A program made the position numbers and the translations under genes. This document shows, piece by piece, positions 45,580 to 53,799 of a DNA stretch of 64,000 bases. A model generated the notes under the pieces. It saw nothing but the letters and a program-made list of their open reading frames with translations, had not been told where the DNA came from and did not search any database. Position 1 is the stretch's first letter; each line of letters opens with the position of its first letter. The DNA is from Pseudomonas sp. M30-35. Lineage in GTDB: Bacteria > Pseudomonadota > Gammaproteobacteria > Pseudomonadales > Pseudomonadaceae. The stretch spans positions 2,108,001 to 2,172,000 of the forward strand of contig NZ_CP020892.1 in the NCBI RefSeq assembly GCF_002163625.1, given 5' to 3'.

Positions 45580-46046
45580 TTTTGAGGCCTCCGGTGTAGG
45601 GTAATTACTGCATCTACCTCGGAGTGACGTGCAGCAATGTGTTGACGGTGCGCGTGGACAATTTCAGCCAGCTCTGCCTCGTCAATGACGCCATCAGCCA
45701 GAGCCTTAGCAATCAAGCTATCGACCGCGCCGCGTTTAATGGCCGTGGCCATGCCGCGTGTGTACAGGTCAAGGTTGTCCAGTTGTTCTGCATCTGCCTG
45801 CTTGACGAACACACCGCCATAAAGGCCACTCATGTAGTCGGGCAGGTGGCTGGTGTTGGTGACTTGTTCAAGCGCGTGCAGTTGGTCATCTGAAAGCGGG
45901 CGATGCCCTGTGCTTTCATAGGCTTGGTTGTCAAATTTCTTGAGCTCCAAACCGAGCAGTGCGGCCGCACCTTCACGCCCCCCGGGGTAAGCGTGAATGA
46001 TGGCGCTGATGACTTTGCGGCGGCTGTCGAGGATTGGGCGGTGCAT
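45576..46046 (-). CDS. YmfL/CII-like phage regulator
   Basis: 156 residues from ATG 46046 with GGGAGA upstream; the frame is open to 46076. An N-terminal helix-turn-helix-like region (GGREGAAALLGLELKKFDNQAY) is followed by helical segments (DSLIAKALADGVIDEAELAEIVHAHRQ). Such YmfL-type proteins resemble 186 CII in layout and sit behind the Cro-like gene. It overlaps the Ogr gene by 4 bases. Confidence 0.7.
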   Translation of the reverse strand: MHRPILDSRRKVISAIIHAYPGGREGAAALLGLELKKFDNQAYESTGHRPLSDDQLHALEQVTNTSHLPDYMSGLYGGVFVKQADAEQLDNLDLYTRGMATAIKRGAVDSLIAKALADGVIDEAELAEIVHAHRQHIAARHSEVDAVITLHRRPQK

Positions 46047-46075
46047 GTTCTCGTTTCTCCCTTGTGACAGCTGCA

Positions 46076-46276
46076 CTACTGTGCAACTACGCCGTCTTTG
46101 ATGCCGAGCAAAACAGCAGCTTTATGGGCCTCACCGCGCTTACCCTTTTTGGTGCCTGCTAAAACTTGATAAGTCGTTGCCGGATCAAGGCCGTGGTTGT
46201 CGGCGAAGTCTTTGATTGTGATGCCTAGCGAATCTAGCCAAGCCTTTGCTTGTGCCGGGGTGCGTGTCGCGTGCAT
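46076..46276 (-). CDS. Cro-like small DNA-binding protein (gp16 family)
   Basis: 66 residues with a helix-turn-helix-like segment (TIKDFADNHGLDPATTYQVLAG) and the KRGEAHKAAVLLGIK end typical of BcepMu gp16-type proteins (from memory). It is the first gene of the leftward early operon, divergent from the repressor, the place of Cro. Confidence 0.75.
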   Translation of the reverse strand: MHATRTPAQAKAWLDSLGITIKDFADNHGLDPATTYQVLAGTKKGKRGEAHKAAVLLGIKDGVVAQ

Positions 46277-46311
46277 GATTCAAATCCATTCAAAAGCGTT
46301 TAATTGACAAC

Positions 46312-46339
46312 AGAATACCATTCGTTCGAGTGGTGTCAA
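46312..46339 (-). promoter_or_regulatory. Leftward early promoter with operator in its spacer
   Basis: On the minus strand: TTGACA (46339-46334), 16 bases, TATTCT (46317-46312). The spacer is an imperfect palindrome CCATTC-N4-GAGTGG (46318-46333), the candidate repressor operator. The start point falls just before the Cro-like gene. Confidence 0.65.
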
Positions 46340-46349
46340 CAGGATTATC

Positions 46350-46364
46350 TATTCAAATGAGTGG
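46350..46364 (+). promoter_or_regulatory. Second operator-like palindrome over the repressor start
   Basis: TATTCAAATGAGTGG shares the half-site pattern ATTC/GAGTGG with the operator in the early promoter and overlaps the repressor ATG at 46357; possible autoregulation. A related ATTCAAATC unit lies at 46278. Confidence 0.45.
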
Positions 46365-46689
46365 AATTGGTGACCGGCTTAGAGAAGAAAGAGAGCGCCT
46401 GCGCTTATCTCAAGCTGTTTTTGGTGAGCTTGGGGGGGTTAAGGCTAATGCTCAGGGTAAGTATGAGAGTGGTGATCGTTTCCCTGGTGCGGACTACTTA
46501 GCTGCGGTCGCAGATGCTGGTGTTGATGTTTTGTATGTGGTGACAGGTACGCGTACACCGAGTGATTCTTCAAGTATCACTGCCATTGAGGCCGCGTTTG
46601 TTCATGACTATCGAGCATTATCCGAAGCAGAGCGTGACACCATTGGGCGTATGGTTAACGCTCTGGCCACGCAACCCAAAAGTAAATAA
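46357..46689 (+). CDS. Prophage repressor (HTH_3, C1-like)
   Basis: 110-residue helix-turn-helix protein from ATG 46357 (MSGIGDRLREERERLRLSQAV, GELGGVKANAQGKYESGDR), the classic XRE N-terminal domain. No peptidase tail, so it is of the short P2 C-type rather than a LexA-cleavable type. No strong ribosome site; the weak AGGA lies 12 bases upstream, and a short or absent leader is possible. Divergent from the Cro-like gene; likely maintains lysogeny. Confidence 0.85.
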   Translation: MSGIGDRLREERERLRLSQAVFGELGGVKANAQGKYESGDRFPGADYLAAVADAGVDVLYVVTGTRTPSDSSSITAIEAAFVHDYRALSEAERDTIGRMVNALATQPKSK

Positions 46690-46704
46690 TCAAAGGACTG
46701 CAAG

Positions 46705-47046
46705 ATGAGAGTTAAAGGAGTATTGAGAAGTGCGCTGGTCGCCGTCTGCTTGGCTGCGACTACATATGCAACGGCAAATATTGAGTTGATTAGCGCCGAG
46801 GATTACGGCAAAGCATGGCCATTCACCGTAGAAGAAATGCACTTGATGTGCCTACAGGGGAGTGCGGTTGTGGTGTCTGATGTTGAGACTGGGGTTACGT
46901 ATCCAGTTAATGGCGCCGCAAGTGGCAATGCCCGTCAGTTGGCTCTTGAGCCATTGGCAAATGTCTGGCGTGATGATCCTGATAATCCGGGGGCAAAGGT
47001 CAGTGTCAGTCGGGTGATTGAACAAGGACTAACACTCTGCAAGTAG
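46705..47046 (+). CDS. Secreted DUF2511 (YebY-like) small protein
   Basis: 113 residues with a signal peptide (LRSALVAVCLAATTYATA) and the series SAEDYGKAWPFTVEE, TYPVNGAA, which is the DUF2511 pattern. It follows the repressor in the lysogenic orientation, so it may be expressed in the lysogen. Function unknown; possible lysogenic-conversion gene. Confidence 0.75.
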   Translation: MRVKGVLRSALVAVCLAATTYATANIELISAEDYGKAWPFTVEEMHLMCLQGSAVVVSDVETGVTYPVNGAASGNARQLALEPLANVWRDDPDNPGAKVSVSRVIEQGLTLCK

Positions 47047-47066
47047 AGCCATCCGTAAGACTAAAG

Positions 47067-47088
47067 CCCGCCGAGTGCGGGTTTTTAT
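47067..47088 (+). terminator. Terminator after the DUF2511 gene
   Basis: CCCGC / GCGGG stem with 5-nt loop followed by TTTTTATTT. Confidence 0.75.
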
Positions 47089-47188
47089 TTGCTGATTGCA
47101 ATTGGCCATAAGCAGCATGCTAGATGGGGTTGCATATTGAAAATTGGCTGTAAGGTCAAATTTCAATATCACTAGCGGAGTATGCAAG

Positions 47189-47371
47189 ATGAAGGAGGTT
47201 CTTGAGGCTGCAGGTACTCAACCAACGGATTCGGTTGTGCAGCCAACAATGGAAAGACTGACGGTGAATGAACGCCTGCTGCTAAAGTTTTACCGTGAGC
47301 TACAGCCGCAGGATCAAGATGTGTTGCGGCATGCGATACAGGTATTGGCTGTGAGTATGAAGCCTGAATGA
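47189..47371 (+). CDS. Small hypothetical protein of the lysogenic strand
   Basis: 60 residues from ATG 47189 with GGAG 8 bases upstream. Charged, helical C-terminus (RLLLKFYRELQPQDQDVLRHAIQVL). Not recognised. Rightward, like the repressor, and convergent with the AT-rich nuclease gene. Confidence 0.55.
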   Translation: MKEVLEAAGTQPTDSVVQPTMERLTVNERLLLKFYRELQPQDQDVLRHAIQVLAVSMKPE

Positions 47372-47375
47372 TTAT

Positions 47376-47402
47376 GCGCCCCTAGCTTACGACTGGGGGC
47401 GC
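47376..47402. repeat. Hairpin between convergent genes
   Basis: GCGCCCC / GGGGCGC inverted repeat between the small rightward gene and the leftward nuclease gene; little T-run, so termination is uncertain. Confidence 0.4.
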
Positions 47403-47408
47403 TCACAC

Positions 47409-49022
47409 TTATAAATAGGGGGTAAGGTTTTTATTAAGTAAATCTACTAATTGAAGTCGTGACTCAATTAAAGAGTTTACTTTTTCTTGCCAATATCTTT
47501 TGTTGCTTGTGAATATTATCTCTAGTTCGTCAAGATAACTATCCATCTCTTCATGTATGGCAGTTGTTTCGTAGACTCTTGGCGGTAATTTTTCGTCTAC
47601 GAATTGCTTGGTCATCATTCTTTTTGTTGAGGGGTTAAGTTGGTCTTTACTGCATTCTTTTAAGAATAAATTTAAGTCGTAAGTATTTGACTTTTGCGCA
47701 GCTATTAGTGTTTCGAAATCTGCGATTGTCAAATAAAGTGCGTTTTCAAGTTTTAGCGTGGAAGGTCTGTAGTTATTGTTTAGTCGTTCTTGAAGGTTTG
47801 TGTCTATATGCTCGGCTACAAATTGTCCACTTACGATCGCGTGCTCTTCGTGCGTAATAGTTGCGAGTCTAAACTGCGCATCTTTAAATTTCTCAGTTTT
47901 AGATAGCAAATTTGCACATGCACTTCCTTGCTCCAGTGCCCCGATAAAACTATTCTGTAAAGATTTTTTGAGAATCTCAGGGTCAAAAGAAGCTTTTATT
48001 ATATCGTTAGGCTCAACTGCTTTGCATTCTATCAAGCCAATGTCGCCGTCGTTACCGAAAAATAGAAAATCGACAACCTTACCATTGATGCTGTTTTCTT
48101 TATAAAACTGCTTTATTTGTTCTTCGTTCCAATATTCCAATCCTGACGAGTCTAGTAGCTCGTTTATATAGCCCTCGAAAAGCTTTCCGAAATAGTTCTT
48201 AAATTTCGGTACGTTTTTCTTAAGGCGACTTGGGACAAGAGACGTAATACCGACCTCAAATATGGATGAGTTAAATACATACAGTATTTCACCACTGAGA
48301 ATCATTGGCTTGTGCTTAAATGGGGTTTCTTGGAAATACTCACTTTGGGGAGAGTCATCTAGTCTGTATTTTTCCATAAATATAGATAGATGTTCTGTTT
48401 TAACCGTAGTCAGCATTAGATATGAGACGATATGGTTTGGAGGAACTTTAGGGCAGAGATTATAAATTAATGAATATAAGTTAATCTCCACTATGTGAGA
48501 GTTTTTAATGGATCTGACTATTACTAAAAGGTAAAGCGTTATTATATAAAAGCTTCGAAGGCTTAGTCCTGTATCATTTTCAAACTCTTGGCTGTAGAAG
48601 GAATCTTTTTTTGAGAAAAAATTACTTTGCCGAAATATTGATAAAAGACCTTGAGTAAAATTTTGTTGATACCAAAGTTGTTGCATGCACATCGCTCGTA
48701 ACTTTAAATCTACAGATCCTTCTTCTAGGTTTGACGCAGAGAGCTGCATTTTATAAACGTCATTTGCAATGTTATAAAACTCGATGTCAGATACTATTCG
48801 TGGCCCTTCATTTCCTAATAGTGATTGCTTTACAATAAACATTGCTATCCAAGGCATTTTTTTTACAAAATCAATATTATTTGACGATTTTCCTTGAAGT
48901 TGTCTGGCTGCCGCCTCAAAAATTGACTTTTGAGTAAAGCAACTTAGTGAAGATCTAACTGATTTCAGCTTCTCCTGATATTGTTTTTCACTCAAAATGC
49001 ATTCCTTTTTATAGATAGTCAC
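47409..49022 (-). CDS. AT-rich cargo gene with PD-(D/E)XK nuclease motif, candidate defence protein
   Basis: 537 residues (528 if TTG 48995, better spaced from AAGGA, is used). The middle part carries a PD-(D/E)XK-type series: E283 (GKLFEGY), D318 (KVVDFLFF), E332-C-K334 (LIECKAVE), the order and spacing of the catalytic Glu, Asp and ExK motif. The flanking ~270 N-terminal and ~200 C-terminal residues are helical and not recognised. Base composition is very unlike the surroundings: 19 G+C in 48421-48480 versus 39 in 50041-50100. It sits 32 bases downstream of D, at the end of the late operon, in the cargo position of P2-like phages, where anti-phage genes are known to collect. No toxin or effector partner is evident nearby; the role is inference. 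Confidence 0.6.
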   Translation of the reverse strand: MTIYKKECILSEKQYQEKLKSVRSSLSCFTQKSIFEAAARQLQGKSSNNIDFVKKMPWIAMFIVKQSLLGNEGPRIVSDIEFYNIANDVYKMQLSASNLEEGSVDLKLRAMCMQQLWYQQNFTQGLLSIFRQSNFFSKKDSFYSQEFENDTGLSLRSFYIITLYLLVIVRSIKNSHIVEINLYSLIYNLCPKVPPNHIVSYLMLTTVKTEHLSIFMEKYRLDDSPQSEYFQETPFKHKPMILSGEILYVFNSSIFEVGITSLVPSRLKKNVPKFKNYFGKLFEGYINELLDSSGLEYWNEEQIKQFYKENSINGKVVDFLFFGNDGDIGLIECKAVEPNDIIKASFDPEILKKSLQNSFIGALEQGSACANLLSKTEKFKDAQFRLATITHEEHAIVSGQFVAEHIDTNLQERLNNNYRPSTLKLENALYLTIADFETLIAAQKSNTYDLNLFLKECSKDQLNPSTKRMMTKQFVDEKLPPRVYETTAIHEEMDSYLDELEIIFTSNKRYWQEKVNSLIESRLQLVDLLNKNLTPYL

Positions 49023-49054
49023 ATCGTATTAAATAATTAAAATATAATGATAGA

Positions 49055-50302
49055 TTACTGAAAATTTTGCTTGTTGTCTTGACAAAATCGATTAATTGCC
49101 CGCTGTGCACTCACCTTACTTGCATACAAGTGAGTTAGACGCTTTGGTGTAGTTTGGTCACCCACTGTTATTTTTTTTTGAACGCCTGTTTTCCCCTCTC
49201 TGTACCACGCCAACACGCCGGTGTAATTGCCGGACGCCTCACTGACCAGGGCATCGTCATCGGGCAACTGCGACTCAAGTTCGAGGCTTGTGGTGTAGGC
49301 CTCACTGCTGAACGTGTGGGTGACGTTGCTGCCCACCCAAACAATGGAGCTGATATCAGGCTTGATGCCGGTGAGACTGTAGGTGAGCTCAGGGATTAGA
49401 TCGGCTCGGCCTCGGGCCAATGTGTAACTGAGCGTGGCGCTGCCGCGTTGCAGGCGTTGCAATTCTGCTTTCGCGGCGCGCAAGGCGCTGTCGCGGTCGG
49501 TGTAAGTGTGGCGCAGGGTTTTGGCGTTGTCGTCGGTACCGGCAATGGCCTCCAGACGCTGGGCGCTGTTGGTTTGGTAGTAATAGGCTCTGGCGCCGCT
49601 GTAGCTGTTGCGGTCTGCTGCCAGATAGCGATGTTGATCACCATCTTTGCGAGTAAGCGCGATGTGCGGTAACGCTAAGCCGCTGGCCGAGGCGCTGGCG
49701 CCGGTGGGCAGGAACAATAAGCGGCCTGCTTTAACACTGGCGATCGCGTCGTTGTCATGTGCCAGGCGGGTGAGCAGGTTCAGGTCGCTCTCTGCGGTTT
49801 GGTCCAGGTGCGGCAAACCTATTGCGGCCAGCGCCACTTCAATCAACGGCTGCAGGGCGTATTCAGCTGCAATGGCGCTGATGATTTGCCCTAGGGTTTG
49901 CTGATGCCAGCTGCGCTCGCGCTTGCGTGCCAGGCCTTCGCGCATGTCTGCACTGCGGGCGCGGATGTTGAGTACGTCGGGTGCACCGCTGTGTTCGACT
50001 TCATCCACTGTGTAAGTGCCTTTGTCTATCAGCCCGGTGTCACTCCAGCCGAGGCATAAGCGAACAACCGCACCGCGTGGCGGGATGGCGAGCAAGCCAT
50101 CGTGGTCGCTCAGGCTTATATCTAGCGTGTCGGCTTCCAACCCTCGGTTGTCGGTGAGTGTGGCGCTGATTAAGCGCGCTTTGACGCGGGCGGTGATGTC
50201 GTTGCCATCGACCACAACGCGGATGGCGGGTGTGGGGTAGCTGAGGTTTTGGCGCAGTTGGTCGGCTTGGCTGCGCAATTCGCCTATGGCTTGCTCGATC
50301 AT
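49055..50302 (-). CDS. D: Phage late control/tail hub protein GpD
   Basis: 415-residue P2 GpD-like protein, the tail hub between tube and baseplate. Typical pattern (RVVVDGNDITARVKARLISATLTDNRG, LSDHDGLLAIPPRG, GGY-lacking but SYTLARGRADLIPELTYSLTG). The stop of U overlaps its start (ATGA). Last structural gene of the FI-D operon, as in P2. Confidence 0.9.
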   Translation of the reverse strand: MIEQAIGELRSQADQLRQNLSYPTPAIRVVVDGNDITARVKARLISATLTDNRGLEADTLDISLSDHDGLLAIPPRGAVVRLCLGWSDTGLIDKGTYTVDEVEHSGAPDVLNIRARSADMREGLARKRERSWHQQTLGQIISAIAAEYALQPLIEVALAAIGLPHLDQTAESDLNLLTRLAHDNDAIASVKAGRLLFLPTGASASASGLALPHIALTRKDGDQHRYLAADRNSYSGARAYYYQTNSAQRLEAIAGTDDNAKTLRHTYTDRDSALRAAKAELQRLQRGSATLSYTLARGRADLIPELTYSLTGIKPDISSIVWVGSNVTHTFSSEAYTTSLELESQLPDDDALVSEASGNYTGVLAWYREGKTGVQKKITVGDQTTPKRLTHLYASKVSAQRAINRFCQDNKQNFQ

Positions 50303-50730
50303 CGCAGTATGTCGCCAATGTTGCCCAGTACACTGCCGAGTAGATCAATGCGGCCTTCATCGACACGTACCAGTTTGATTGAGAACTCAATGCGCCGGGT
50401 GGCACCGTCTTCAAAAAACAAGGTTTTGGTTTCGCTCATTGATTCGATCACATAAATGCCATAGATGCGCCCGGTGCCTTCGATCAGCGGCCATGCTTTG
50501 CCGGTGTCAGCCATGATGCGTAGGGCGTTGAGGCTGACGGTTTTACCTGCAATCTCAGGCAGCAGCACGCCGGGCAGGGTAATGGTGTCATCACCAGGGC
50601 CAAGAAATTGCCGGGCAGGGCGTGCGCCGATGCGTGAAGTGCTGTTGTGTCGCCAGTCGGTTTGGCGCTGAAACTCTTGATAGGCGAGGGTTTGCATGCC
50701 GAATACGAACATGCCGAGGCTCATCATCAT
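50299..50730 (-). CDS. U: Phage tail protein GpU
   Basis: 143-residue P2 GpU-like tail terminator/tail tip-associated protein. Characteristic LAYQEFQRQTDWRHNSTSRIGARPARQFLGPGDDTITLPGV region (cited in part). Position between T and D matches P2; it overlaps D by 4 bases. Confidence 0.88.
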   Translation of the reverse strand: MMMSLGMFVFGMQTLAYQEFQRQTDWRHNSTSRIGARPARQFLGPGDDTITLPGVLLPEIAGKTVSLNALRIMADTGKAWPLIEGTGRIYGIYVIESMSETKTLFFEDGATRRIEFSIKLVRVDEGRIDLLGSVLGNIGDILR

Positions 50731-50742
50731 CTGGTGTTATCC

Positions 50743-53301
50743 TCAGTCCGTGTCGAACAATGAGCTGCGCACACGCGCCGCTTTGTTGCGTTCACGCTCA
50801 TCGAGCAGTTTGTTGAGCATCCTTTCTAAGCCTGCGGTGTCAGTGCCGGGCGTTGCGTGGATGTTGATTTCAATGGTGTCACCGGCAACTGTGATGGGCG
50901 TGCGTGCATTAGTTGCGGCCAGCGGTGGGCGGCTGTCTAACGCTACAGCGCTACCGGTGTTGATACCCATGGTCAGTGCACCTGCCACCGCCATTTGCTT
51001 GCCGAGGCGGTTGATGCTGGCCAGCGGGCCGCGCCCATTGTTGTCGATGCCTTGGCTGAGCCCGGCCATGGTGTGGCCACCGAGCTCAGCAAATACCTTT
51101 GATGGGCTGTGAATGCCGAGCTTGTCTTTAAACCAGCCGATGGTTGACTCACCGGCACCGGTGATAGCCGTTTTAACTTTGCCTAAGGCACCAGTAATAC
51201 CGCTGACCAGGCCGTCGATCAGCATGCCGCCAAAGTCGCTGAATTTTGCCGGTAGCTCCGCGCCGAAGTAGTTCATAACGCCCGAGAAAGCACGGTAAAA
51301 CAAACCTACGGGGCTGAAATTAAGAATGGTTGTGGCCATGTCTCCCAGCCCACCGCTAAAGCCTTGTTTAAGCTCGGCCCAGAGGCCTTTGAAATAGGGG
51401 CCTACGGTGTCCCAGTTGCGGTAAATCAGGTAGGCGCCACCGGCAATAGCGGTGATGGCCAGCCCAATTGGATTGAGTAGCAGCGCACGGCCAATCAGCA
51501 TGATGCCCTTGGCGACTAAGGGCAAAGCGGTGCGGCCAAGGGCTTGCAGCGGCGACAACAGGCCAGCACTGCGGATGCCGAACAGCATGAGGCCATAACG
51601 CACCATAGCGAACGGGCCGAGTATGCTGGCCATGGCTAGTGTGAGGCCACCCATAACGGCCATTACCAAACCAAGGCCTGCGGCTGTTTTAACGAGTCCA
51701 CTGGCTAGCTTTGGGTTTTCAGCTGCCCACTTGGTAATCCCACCAATGACACCTGTGATGGATTGCGTCAACTGCCGGAAAGGTCCGTCTTGTTGTGTTT
51801 GGATTTCAATACCTAAGTTTGACCAAGCACTGCCTAGCGCGATGATATCGCCCTTGAGGTTGTCGCCCATGACTTTCGCGGTTAGGGTCGCTTCGCCTCG
51901 GGTTTCGCGTAGCGTGCTGATGAATTTTTGCAGCTCACCGGTACCGGCTTGTTTAACTAGGACTTGCAAGCCACTGACTGCTTCTTCACCCGCAATTCCC
52001 TTGAGCAAGCCAGCGCGGTCGGCATCACCCATGTTTTTGGTTTTGTCGTAAATCTCCTGCAGAACGGTTGGCATATCACGCAGGTTGCCCTGGGCGTCTT
52101 TGGCGCTGATGCCGAGTTGGTTTAGGGCTTTAGCTGCCATCTTTGGTGGCGCCGATAGGCGGCTGATGATGGCCCGCAATGCGGTACCGCCCATGCTGCC
52201 TTGAATGCCTGCATCACCTAACTTACCGGCCATGGCCGCGACGGTTTCAATGTCTTGGCCCACGCTTGAGGCCACTGGCGCGACATATTTCATGGTTTCG
52301 CCCAGCATCTGCAGGTTGGTATTGGAGCGGGTGAAGGTGCCCACCAATACATCGCCTAAGCGGCCTGTTTCTTTGGCCTGCAAGTTGAAGCCGGTGAGGA
52401 TGTTAGAGGCGATGTCTGCGGTTTGTGCGAGGTCACTGTCACCGGCTTTGGCCAGATCGAGCATACCGGGCATGGCGTCCTGAATGGCTTGCGGTTTAAA
52501 GCCTGCCATACCGAGAAAGCCTTGCGCGTTGGCGGCTTCGACAGCGGTAAATTGGGTGCTGCTGCCAAGCTGACGGGCTTGTTCACGCAGGGCTTTGAGC
52601 TCGGGTGATTGTTTATCAAGCCTAGTGAGGGCTTGCACCTTGCTCATACTGGCGTCGAACTCAACACCCGGTGCGAGCATGCGTGCGCCGCTGTAGAGAA
52701 TGGCACTGCCGGTGGCCAGCCCAGCTGCACCGCTGCCAGCCATGCTACCGGCCATCTGTTGGGTGCGGCTGTATTGTTGTTGGGCGCGGGTCAGACGTTC
52801 TTGCTGGCGGGTGAGCTGCTGCATGCGCCTGCGTTGCTGCTCAAGCTGACTGTTGCTGCTGCGGATTTCCTCGCGCAAACGGCGCTCAGAATCGCCTAGC
52901 TGCCGGGTATTAACCCCCGTTTCGCGCAGGGTTGCGCGTAGCTGTTGGAGCTTTCTGCTCTGCTCAGTTTCTTGTTGGCCAAGCTGTTTAAGGGCTTGAC
53001 GTGACTGTTCAAATTCTCGGCGTAATGCGCGTGACGGGTTGCTAGTTTGCGCCAGTTGACGACCCAGCAGTTGGGTACGCTTGCGCGCTGCATCGAGCTG
53101 GGTGCGGGTAGAGGTGAGCCCAGCGCGTAGTTCGCGGAACTCACCTATTTGTTTTTGAGTGGCGTTGAGAGCTTTTAACCGTGTAGTGGTGTCGCGCATG
53201 GCTTGGCCAGTGCGCTGGGCTTGCTGACTGATGCTGCGGAACGGGCCGGTTACGCGATTTAAGGCCTGCAGTGTGACTTTAAGGGTTAGATCGCGCGCCA
53301 T
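50743..53301 (-). CDS. T: Tail tape measure protein GpT
   Basis: 852-residue tape measure protein setting tail length. It has an N-terminal coiled-coil (about 60-190, Gln/Arg-rich), a TP901-type tape measure core (about 230-430, LTRLDKQSPELKALREQARQLGSSTQFTAVEAANA), hydrophobic segments about 560-680 and a C-terminal GIHSPSKVFAELGG region. The start overlaps the E' frame by 23 bases. Length implies a tail of ordinary P2-like length. Confidence 0.92.
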   Translation of the reverse strand: MARDLTLKVTLQALNRVTGPFRSISQQAQRTGQAMRDTTTRLKALNATQKQIGEFRELRAGLTSTRTQLDAARKRTQLLGRQLAQTSNPSRALRREFEQSRQALKQLGQQETEQSRKLQQLRATLRETGVNTRQLGDSERRLREEIRSSNSQLEQQRRRMQQLTRQQERLTRAQQQYSRTQQMAGSMAGSGAAGLATGSAILYSGARMLAPGVEFDASMSKVQALTRLDKQSPELKALREQARQLGSSTQFTAVEAANAQGFLGMAGFKPQAIQDAMPGMLDLAKAGDSDLAQTADIASNILTGFNLQAKETGRLGDVLVGTFTRSNTNLQMLGETMKYVAPVASSVGQDIETVAAMAGKLGDAGIQGSMGGTALRAIISRLSAPPKMAAKALNQLGISAKDAQGNLRDMPTVLQEIYDKTKNMGDADRAGLLKGIAGEEAVSGLQVLVKQAGTGELQKFISTLRETRGEATLTAKVMGDNLKGDIIALGSAWSNLGIEIQTQQDGPFRQLTQSITGVIGGITKWAAENPKLASGLVKTAAGLGLVMAVMGGLTLAMASILGPFAMVRYGLMLFGIRSAGLLSPLQALGRTALPLVAKGIMLIGRALLLNPIGLAITAIAGGAYLIYRNWDTVGPYFKGLWAELKQGFSGGLGDMATTILNFSPVGLFYRAFSGVMNYFGAELPAKFSDFGGMLIDGLVSGITGALGKVKTAITGAGESTIGWFKDKLGIHSPSKVFAELGGHTMAGLSQGIDNNGRGPLASINRLGKQMAVAGALTMGINTGSAVALDSRPPLAATNARTPITVAGDTIEINIHATPGTDTAGLERMLNKLLDERERNKAARVRSSLFDTD

Positions 53302-53730
53302 GCATTAGCTCCCAGCGTTCTCGGGCGCGCTCGCGCCATTCAATCAGTTCGGTTAACGACATGTGGTTCATGTGCTCTGGTGCCCAGTGGAACACCAGGG
53401 CAATGTCTGCCATTGCGTCGTCTACGCCTCGGGGGAGTCCGCTTTCGCAGGCGTGCCCTTCACTTGCAAAAAAACGGCAATGGCATCCGCACATTCGGTG
53501 AGGTTGTAAACATCCATGGCGGAGACTTCTTGCTCGGTGAGACTTGGCTCGCTGATGCGCGGTACCACGCGGATAACGGCGTTGACATCGCCTTGCAACA
53601 AGTCACTCAGGCGTAGGCCGCGAAGTTCTCCAGAGCCGGGTTTGCGCAGGGTGATCGATTTGGTTTTTTGGGTGCCACGGGTAATGACATTGACCAGTTC
53701 AATGGGGGCGCTGTATTCGGGCTTGCTCAT
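53279..53730 (-). CDS. E': GpE+E' tail assembly fusion made by -1 frameshift
   Basis: The E frame (53422-53730) runs into T-TTT-TTG at 53473-53467, in the exact E-frame phase (GTT TTT TTG). A -1 slip continues in the frame that ends at 53279 with the E' segment ADIALVFHWAPEHMNH. This gives a product of about 150 residues, as in P2 where E+E' is a tail tape-measure chaperone made by the same slippery site. E' alone would start at ATG 53413, but its position and the P2 precedent favour frameshift. Confidence 0.85.
53422..53730 (-). CDS. E: Phage tail assembly protein GpE
   Basis: 102 residues from ATG 53730 (MSKPEYSAPIELVNVITRG). Unshifted product of the E/E' pair, a tail chaperone. Upstream extension to 53784 lacks support. 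The slippery site near its end is at 53467-53473. Confidence 0.88.
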   Translation of the reverse strand: MSKPEYSAPIELVNVITRGTQKTKSITLRKPGSGELRGLRLSDLLQGDVNAVIRVVPRISEPSLTEQEVSAMDVYNLTECADAIAVFLQVKGTPAKADSPEA

Positions 53731-53799
53731 GGGTGTGGCTCCTTTGGGTATTACAGGTAATTGCGCCACGGAGGTGGCGCGCATTGTGGGTGAAGAGGG

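Noticed and set aside
49154..53300. Plus-strand open frames within the tail genes
   Set aside because: They are complementary-strand shadows of GC-rich coding sequence and lack ribosome sites and family patterns.
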